Source: Alteromonadaceae bacterium 2753L.S.0a.02
Lineage (GTDB): Bacteria > Pseudomonadota > Gammaproteobacteria > Pseudomonadales > Cellvibrionaceae
Reading direction: 5' to 3'
Length of the DNA stretch: 64,000 nucleotides
Assembly: GCA_007827375.1 (NCBI GenBank)
Contig: VISH01000002.1
Span: 3,373,001 to 3,437,000, forward strand
Of the stretch, positions 59,266 through 64,000 are shown piece after piece (position 1 is the stretch's first letter; every line of letters starts with the position of its first letter). Under the pieces are notes generated by a model, which saw only the letters and a list, made by a program, of their open reading frames with translations, was not told the DNA's origin and ran no database searches. A program made the position numbers and the translations under genes.

Positions 59266-59460
59266 AGTCACCCCCGTTATGGAAGCTCGGCAAAGTATCA
59301 CTCTGCTCCCAAGTTCGCAATTTTAAATGGCTATCGCGCCGAAAAACCCGCCCACAGACAGCGCAAAAAGCGGATTCAATAGCCGATTAATGATATAGTT
59401 GCGCGCCCCCGGGTCGCACCCGGACATCTTTAACACCGCCGAAACACGTAGACGTATCCG

Positions 59461-61503
59461 ATGACTGCAGCAACTGCCAATTCTCCGAGAAAAATCCTGG
59501 TAACCAGCGCCCTGCCCTACGCTAATGGCTCAATCCACCTCGGCCACATGGTGGAAACAATTCAAACAGACATTTGGGTTCGCTTTCAAAAGTTACGCGG
59601 CAATCAATGCATTTATGTATGCGCAGACGATGCCCATGGCACAGCGATTATGTTACGTGCCGAACAGTTGGGTTTAACACCCGAGCAACAAATTGCCAAT
59701 GTACAAGCGGAACACCAAGCTGATTTTGATGATTTTTTAATCGAATTCGATAACTATCATTCAACGCATTCCGATGAAAATCACGAGCTTTCCAGTTACA
59801 TTTATGAGCAGTTGCAAAACAATGGCCACATCGCCACTCGCACGGTAACTCAGGCCTTCGACCCGGAAAAAAACCTGTTTCTCGCAGATCGCTACGTCAA
59901 AGGCACCTGCCCTAAATGTAAGACACCCGACCAATACGGCGATAACTGCGAAAATTGTAGTGCCACATATTCCCCCATGGAGTTGATAAACCCCGTCTCT
60001 GTAATTTCGGGCGCGACACCGGTTGCCAAAGACTCCGATCACTACTTTTTCACCCTGCCGGAATTCAGTGATTTTTTGAAACAATGGACACGCGCCGGGC
60101 ATCTTCAGGACGAGGTTGCCAATAAGCTTGCAGAATGGCTCGACAGCGGTTTGCAGGAGTGGGATATTTCCCGCGACGCGCCCTACTTTGGTTTTGAAAT
60201 TCCCGGTCACCAGGGTAAATACTTTTATGTGTGGCTCGACGCCCCCATTGGTTACATGGCGAGTTTCAAAAACCTCTGTGACAAATCTGACGATTTAAAT
60301 TTCGACGAATATTGGAAACCTGGCTCAGAATGTGAGCTTTACCATTTTATCGGTAAAGATATTATTAATTTTCACGCATTGTTTTGGCCCGCAATGCTGA
60401 GCGATGCGGGTTTTAGAACACCCAACAAAGTCTGTGTGCACGGTTTTCTAACGGTCGACGGCACCAAGATGTCTAAATCGCGCGGCACCTTCATCAACGC
60501 CCGTACTTATTTGGATCACTTAAACCCCGAATATTTACGTTACTATTACGCGACCAAACTCACGAATAGCGTCGATGATTTGGATCTGAATCTCGAAGAT
60601 TTTGTTACCAAGGTGAATTCCGATTTGGTGGGTAAGGTCGTTAATATTGCCAGTCGCACCGCAAAGTTTATTACCAAAGCCGGTGGCTCGCTATCCAGTA
60701 CCATCGCCAAACCAGAGCTGTGGCAACGCTTTGTTGCTGCAGACGCAATTATCGCGGGGCACTATGAAAACCGCGAATTTGGTAAAGCGATGCGTGAAAT
60801 TATGGCGCTCGCCGACGCGGCAAATGAATACATTGCCGAGCAGGCGCCCTGGTCCTTAGCCAAGCAGGAGGACACACAGGAACAGGTTCGGGATATTTGC
60901 AGCCTTGGCATTAATTGTTTTGCAGCGTTAATGACTTATTTAAAGCCAGTGCTACCGGCGACAGCAGAGAAAGCTGAAGCCTTTTTAAATACCTCTTTAA
61001 GTTGGACAAAGCCGGTCAGTTTTTTAGGCGAGCACGCCATTGCAAAATTTTCTCCACTTATGACACGTGTAGAAACCGACAAGGTACAAGCCATGGTCGA
61101 TGACAGTAAAGAAACCACTGCCCCAGCCAGCGAACAGGAAGCTCCGCAAGGCTGGCTGAGCAAAGAACCGCTTGGCGAAGAAATCGAATATGGTGAATTC
61201 GCTAAAATCGATTTACGTGTGGCACTCATTGCCAACGCGGAGCATGTTGAAGGCGCAGACAAACTATTGCGACTTACGCTCGATTTGGGCGGCGAAACCC
61301 GCAATGTATTTGCTGGAATAAAAAGCGCCTACAAACCTGAAGATCTGATTGGTAAAAAAACCGTGATGGTTGCCAATTTGAAACCGCGCAAAATGAAATT
61401 TGGATTGTCGCAAGGCATGGTTCTGGCTGCTGGGCCTGGCGGCAAAGATCTGTTCGTGCTGGAACCCGATGAAGGTGCGGAACCGGGAATGCGCGTGATG
61501 TAA
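59461..61503 (+). CDS. metG: Methionyl-tRNA synthetase
   Basis: A 680-residue class I synthetase (E. coli MetG 677). The HIGH motif is 'YANGSIHLGHMVETIQ', the KMSKS loop is 'VDGTKMSKSRGTF', and the zinc knuckle is 'CPKCKTPDQYGDNCENC'. The C-terminal ~100 residues form the tRNA-binding OB domain ('FAKIDLRVALIANAEHVEG'), giving the dimer form. Divergent from apbC, with ~195 bp between. Confidence 0.97.
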   Translation: MTAATANSPRKILVTSALPYANGSIHLGHMVETIQTDIWVRFQKLRGNQCIYVCADDAHGTAIMLRAEQLGLTPEQQIANVQAEHQADFDDFLIEFDNYHSTHSDENHELSSYIYEQLQNNGHIATRTVTQAFDPEKNLFLADRYVKGTCPKCKTPDQYGDNCENCSATYSPMELINPVSVISGATPVAKDSDHYFFTLPEFSDFLKQWTRAGHLQDEVANKLAEWLDSGLQEWDISRDAPYFGFEIPGHQGKYFYVWLDAPIGYMASFKNLCDKSDDLNFDEYWKPGSECELYHFIGKDIINFHALFWPAMLSDAGFRTPNKVCVHGFLTVDGTKMSKSRGTFINARTYLDHLNPEYLRYYYATKLTNSVDDLDLNLEDFVTKVNSDLVGKVVNIASRTAKFITKAGGSLSSTIAKPELWQRFVAADAIIAGHYENREFGKAMREIMALADAANEYIAEQAPWSLAKQEDTQEQVRDICSLGINCFAALMTYLKPVLPATAEKAEAFLNTSLSWTKPVSFLGEHAIAKFSPLMTRVETDKVQAMVDDSKETTAPASEQEAPQGWLSKEPLGEEIEYGEFAKIDLRVALIANAEHVEGADKLLRLTLDLGGETRNVFAGIKSAYKPEDLIGKKTVMVANLKPRKMKFGLSQGMVLAAGPGGKDLFVLEPDEGAEPGMRVM

Positions 61504-61569
61504 TTACAGAATCGCTGCAGAACTGTCCGTGATACGCGCCTGAAGAACTGTAAAAACATGTATTAATTT

Positions 61570-62145
61570 ATGACTGAGTTTGCCATCATATTATTGAGTA
61601 CAGTACTGGTTAATAATTTTGTACTTGTACAATTTTTAGGGCTCTGTCCATTTATGGGAGTTTCCAATAAATTGGAAACCGCTATTGGCATGAGCACGGC
61701 CACCACCTTTGTGCTCACGCTGGCATCGATCTGCAGCTATGTGGTTCACAGCTGGGTATTGGAACCCCTGGGGCTCACCTATCTTAAAACGATTTCATTT
61801 ATATTAGTGATTGCGGCTGTTGTTCAGTTCGCCAAAATGTTTATCGAAAAAACCAGCCCTTTGCTATATCGGGTATTGGGTGTTTTCCTGCCGTTAATTA
61901 CAACCAACTGTGCCGTTCTCGGTGTGGCACTGCAAAATACCAATAAAGCACACAACTTTCTGCAATCGACTTTTTATGGCTTCGGTGCCGCGTTGGGGTT
62001 TTCACTGGTACTTATTTTATTTTCTGCAATGCGTGAGCGCCTTGCAGTTGCGGATGTGCCGCTGCCGTTTAAAGGCGCAGCAATTGGAATGATTACGGCA
62101 GGTTTGATGTCGCTGGCTTTTATGGGGTTTGCAGGGTTAGTTTAG
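61570..62145 (+). CDS. rnfA: Rnf/Rsx electron transport complex subunit A
   Basis: A 191-residue membrane protein with six helices, like E. coli RsxA (193). Motifs are 'NNFVLVQFLGLCPFMGVS' near the start and 'LGVFLPLITTNCAVLGVAL', which carry the conserved cysteines that bind the membrane cluster. It moves electrons between NADH and ferredoxin, coupled to ions, or reduces SoxR in E. coli. First gene of rnfABC here, 1 bp before rnfB. Confidence 0.96.
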   Translation: MTEFAIILLSTVLVNNFVLVQFLGLCPFMGVSNKLETAIGMSTATTFVLTLASICSYVVHSWVLEPLGLTYLKTISFILVIAAVVQFAKMFIEKTSPLLYRVLGVFLPLITTNCAVLGVALQNTNKAHNFLQSTFYGFGAALGFSLVLILFSAMRERLAVADVPLPFKGAAIGMITAGLMSLAFMGFAGLV

Positions 62146-62146
62146 G

Positions 62147-62749
62147 ATGACGGAGTTTTTATTACAGCAACCCATTCTCGCCGCACTGATTGCGTTGGGT
62201 GCTATGGCTGCCATTTTCGGTGCAGTACTGGGTTTTGCTGCCGTAAAATTTAAGGTTGAAGGCGACCCACTCGTTGAACAAATCGACGCACTCCTGCCGC
62301 AAACCCAATGCGGTCAGTGCGGCTACCCAGGTTGCCGCCCCTACGCCCAGGCGATCGTCGATGGCGATGCCATTAACAAGTGCCCACCGGGTGGCCACAC
62401 CACCATCGCAGCATTGGCTAATTTATTAGATGTTGAAGCGCCAGCGCTGGATGCAGAGCATGGTGAAGAATCTGCAACCAAAAAGGTGGCCTTCATCCGC
62501 GAAGAAGAATGTATTGGCTGCACGAAATGCATTCAGGCCTGTCCGGTAGATGCCATTCTGGGCGCAGCCAAGCAAATGCATACAGTGATCGCCTCGGAAT
62601 GCACTGGCTGTGATTTGTGCGTAGAACCCTGCCCGGTTGACTGCATAGAAATGCGTCCCGAACAACACGGCCTGGCTGATTGGAAATGGGATTTGCCCAA
62701 AAAACCTCAAATTATTGCAAGCGACAGTAGTCAGGAGCATGCCGCATGA
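62147..62749 (+). CDS. rnfB: Rnf/Rsx electron transport complex subunit B
   Basis: A 200-residue ferredoxin subunit (E. coli RsxB 192). An N-terminal membrane helix (~8-28) anchors it. The 4Fe-4S domain of the B type starts with 'CGQCGYPGCRPYA', and two 4Fe-4S ferredoxin motifs follow: 'CIGCTKCIQACPVDAI' and 'CTGCDLCVEPCPVDCI'. The stop overlaps the rnfC start (ATGA), so translation is coupled. Confidence 0.96.
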   Translation: MTEFLLQQPILAALIALGAMAAIFGAVLGFAAVKFKVEGDPLVEQIDALLPQTQCGQCGYPGCRPYAQAIVDGDAINKCPPGGHTTIAALANLLDVEAPALDAEHGEESATKKVAFIREEECIGCTKCIQACPVDAILGAAKQMHTVIASECTGCDLCVEPCPVDCIEMRPEQHGLADWKWDLPKKPQIIASDSSQEHAA

Positions 62750-64000
62750 CCAATGCTCAACAGGTATTTAGCATACACGGCGGCGTGCATCCCCCTGAAA
62801 ACAAAACACAGTCAACCGGTGAACCTATAGGTACCATACCACTCGCCGCAGAAATTGTGCTGCCACTCAGTCAGCATTTGGGCGCGCCGGCCATGCCCGT
62901 GGTTGCGATTGGTGATCAGGTTTTAAAAGGTCAACTAATTGCAGCGCCGCAAGGCCTCATAAGCGCGCCTGTACACGCATCTACATCGGGCAAGGTGATA
63001 GCCATTGAAAACCACCCAATACCCCACGCTTCGGGCATCAACGCGCCCTGCATCGTTATTGAAACCGATCACAACGATACCTGGATTGAACTCACCCCCT
63101 GCGAAGACTACACGCTACTGAGCAAAGACAATCTATTGCAGATAATTCGTGACTCAGGCATCACCGGCATGGGAGGCGCAGGTTTTCCAACAGCAGTAAA
63201 ATTAAATCCAAAAGCCGATCAGCACATCGATACCCTTATCATCAACGGCACAGAGTGTGAGCCTTATATCACTGCCGACGATATGCTGATGCGTGAAAAA
63301 GCCGACGAAATCGTCGCGGGCGCGCTGTTACTCAGCCACCTATTGGGCAACCCTGAAAACGTCTACATTGGTATCGAAGACAACAAACCCGAAGCCATTG
63401 CAGCCATGCAAGCTGCAGTTCAGGGAAGTGTCATTAGAGTCATTGAATTTCCTACCAAGTACCCTTCGGGTGGCGAAAAACAGCTTATCGAAATACTTAC
63501 CGGGAAACAGGTGCCCAGCGGTGGCTTACCCGCGCAAATTGGCATTGTGGTACAAAACGTCGGTACTGCACGCGCCGCTTGGCGCGCTGTACGCTTCGGC
63601 GAACCCCTTATTAGCCGGGTAACCACCGTAGTGGGCGAATCGCTTCGACAACAACGCAACATAGACGTGCCGTTGGGCACCCCTATCGTTCATATCCTGA
63701 AATCACACGGTTGGAACCCAGACGCCTGCGCGCGCCTGATTATCGGCGGCCCGATGATGGGCTTCACAGTTGAGAACGCGCTTGCTCCGGTAATAAAAAC
63801 CAGCAACTGCATACTTGCACCGAGTTACGCCGAAATGCCTCCACCACCGCCGGCTCAGGCCTGTATACGCTGTGGAATGTGCGCCCAGGCCTGCCCTGCT
63901 TCGCTGCTGCCACAACAGTTATTTTGGTACGCTCAAAGCGAGGATTTCGAAAAACTGCGTGTCCACAATCTATTTGATTGTATAGAGTGCGGCGCTTGTT
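62746..64000 (+). CDS. rnfC: Rnf/Rsx electron transport complex subunit C (3' end missing)
   Basis: The frame starts at ATG 62746 and is still open at the right edge, giving 418 codons. RnfC is the NADH-binding, flavin- and cluster-containing peripheral subunit. Visible are 'GGVHPPENKTQSTG', the NADH/FMN-type motifs 'GMGGAGFPTAVKL' and 'ECEPYITADDMLM', and 'IIGGPMMGF'. The first 4Fe-4S motif 'CIRCGMCAQACPASL' is present and the second is starting at the edge ('CIECGAC'). The rest, including any long C-terminal repeat tail, is outside the window. Confidence 0.96.
   Translation, partial: MTNAQQVFSIHGGVHPPENKTQSTGEPIGTIPLAAEIVLPLSQHLGAPAMPVVAIGDQVLKGQLIAAPQGLISAPVHASTSGKVIAIENHPIPHASGINAPCIVIETDHNDTWIELTPCEDYTLLSKDNLLQIIRDSGITGMGGAGFPTAVKLNPKADQHIDTLIINGTECEPYITADDMLMREKADEIVAGALLLSHLLGNPENVYIGIEDNKPEAIAAMQAAVQGSVIRVIEFPTKYPSGGEKQLIEILTGKQVPSGGLPAQIGIVVQNVGTARAAWRAVRFGEPLISRVTTVVGESLRQQRNIDVPLGTPIVHILKSHGWNPDACARLIIGGPMMGFTVENALAPVIKTSNCILAPSYAEMPPPPPAQACIRCGMCAQACPASLLPQQLFWYAQSEDFEKLRVHNLFDCIECGAC

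Overview
The window looks like chromosome from a marine, polysaccharide-degrading gammaproteobacterium of the Cellvibrionaceae type (the Saccharophagus / Teredinibacter / Cellvibrio group). The reasons are an ExoP-type GH3 beta-glucosidase lipoprotein beside glucokinase, PKD-domain lipoproteins with a poly-glycine spacer after the lipid cysteine, a GlyGly-CTERM protein, an ImuB/DnaE2 mutasome and a classic gammaproteobacterial housekeeping set (Rnf, MetG, Dcd, Mrp, PyrB, ArgS, DinG, exonuclease I). The assignment is inferred from gene content and protein style; no search was run. I see no rRNA, tRNA, CRISPR array, intact insertion sequence or prophage.

Layout. 0-6.4 kb: the 3' part of imuB, then a Cys-rich secreted protein and a TraL-like P-loop ATPase of conjugation type, then dnaE2. 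dnaE2 has its own perfect LexA box and a -10 box placed so that the mRNA would begin at the start codon. 6.4-12 kb: a large PKD / calcium-binding / repeat lipoprotein split by a frameshift, facing a membrane HTH-TPR regulator. 12-18.4 kb: two small minus-strand genes, an orphan periplasmic binding-fold protein, GH3 glucosidase, glucokinase and a GlyGly-CTERM cyclophilin. 18.4-26.3 kb: Gfo/Idh/MocA oxidoreductase, a PAS-PAS chemoreceptor, an ArsR + rhodanese pair resembling YgaV/YgaP, and a two-component system. 26.3-31 kb: a gene-poor spacer, a second orphan binding-fold protein and a PhnD-like ABC importer with a double permease. 31-36.8 kb: cobA-nirB-nirD behind a possible sigma-54 promoter, then DUF1244, MOSC and globin genes. 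37-45.3 kb: YdiJ-like D-2-hydroxyacid dehydrogenase, lipoprotein M1 aminopeptidase, purU, a DECR2-like reductase and an enoyl-CoA hydratase. 45.5-64 kb: argS, a YqcC-like gene, dinG, an acyltransferase, a REC-GGDEF-REC protein, an EF-hand protein, pyrB, a DUF2971 gene, sbcB, a carbonic anhydrase, dcd, apbC, metG and rnfA-rnfB-rnfC (cut by the edge).

How they work together. The GH3 enzyme and Glk would take cello-oligosaccharides to glucose-6-phosphate. NirBD plus CobA (siroheme precursor) would form the nitrite-to-ammonium step, with a globin and a MOSC protein close by. The ArsR/rhodanese pair would handle reactive sulfur. ImuB/DnaE2, DinG and ExoI are DNA-damage functions. The most unusual points are the two genes lodged inside the imuB-dnaE2 cassette with a rewired SOS promoter, the frameshifted repeat lipoprotein, the cyclophilin carrying a rhombosortase-type sorting tail, and the orphan pair of related binding-fold proteins.
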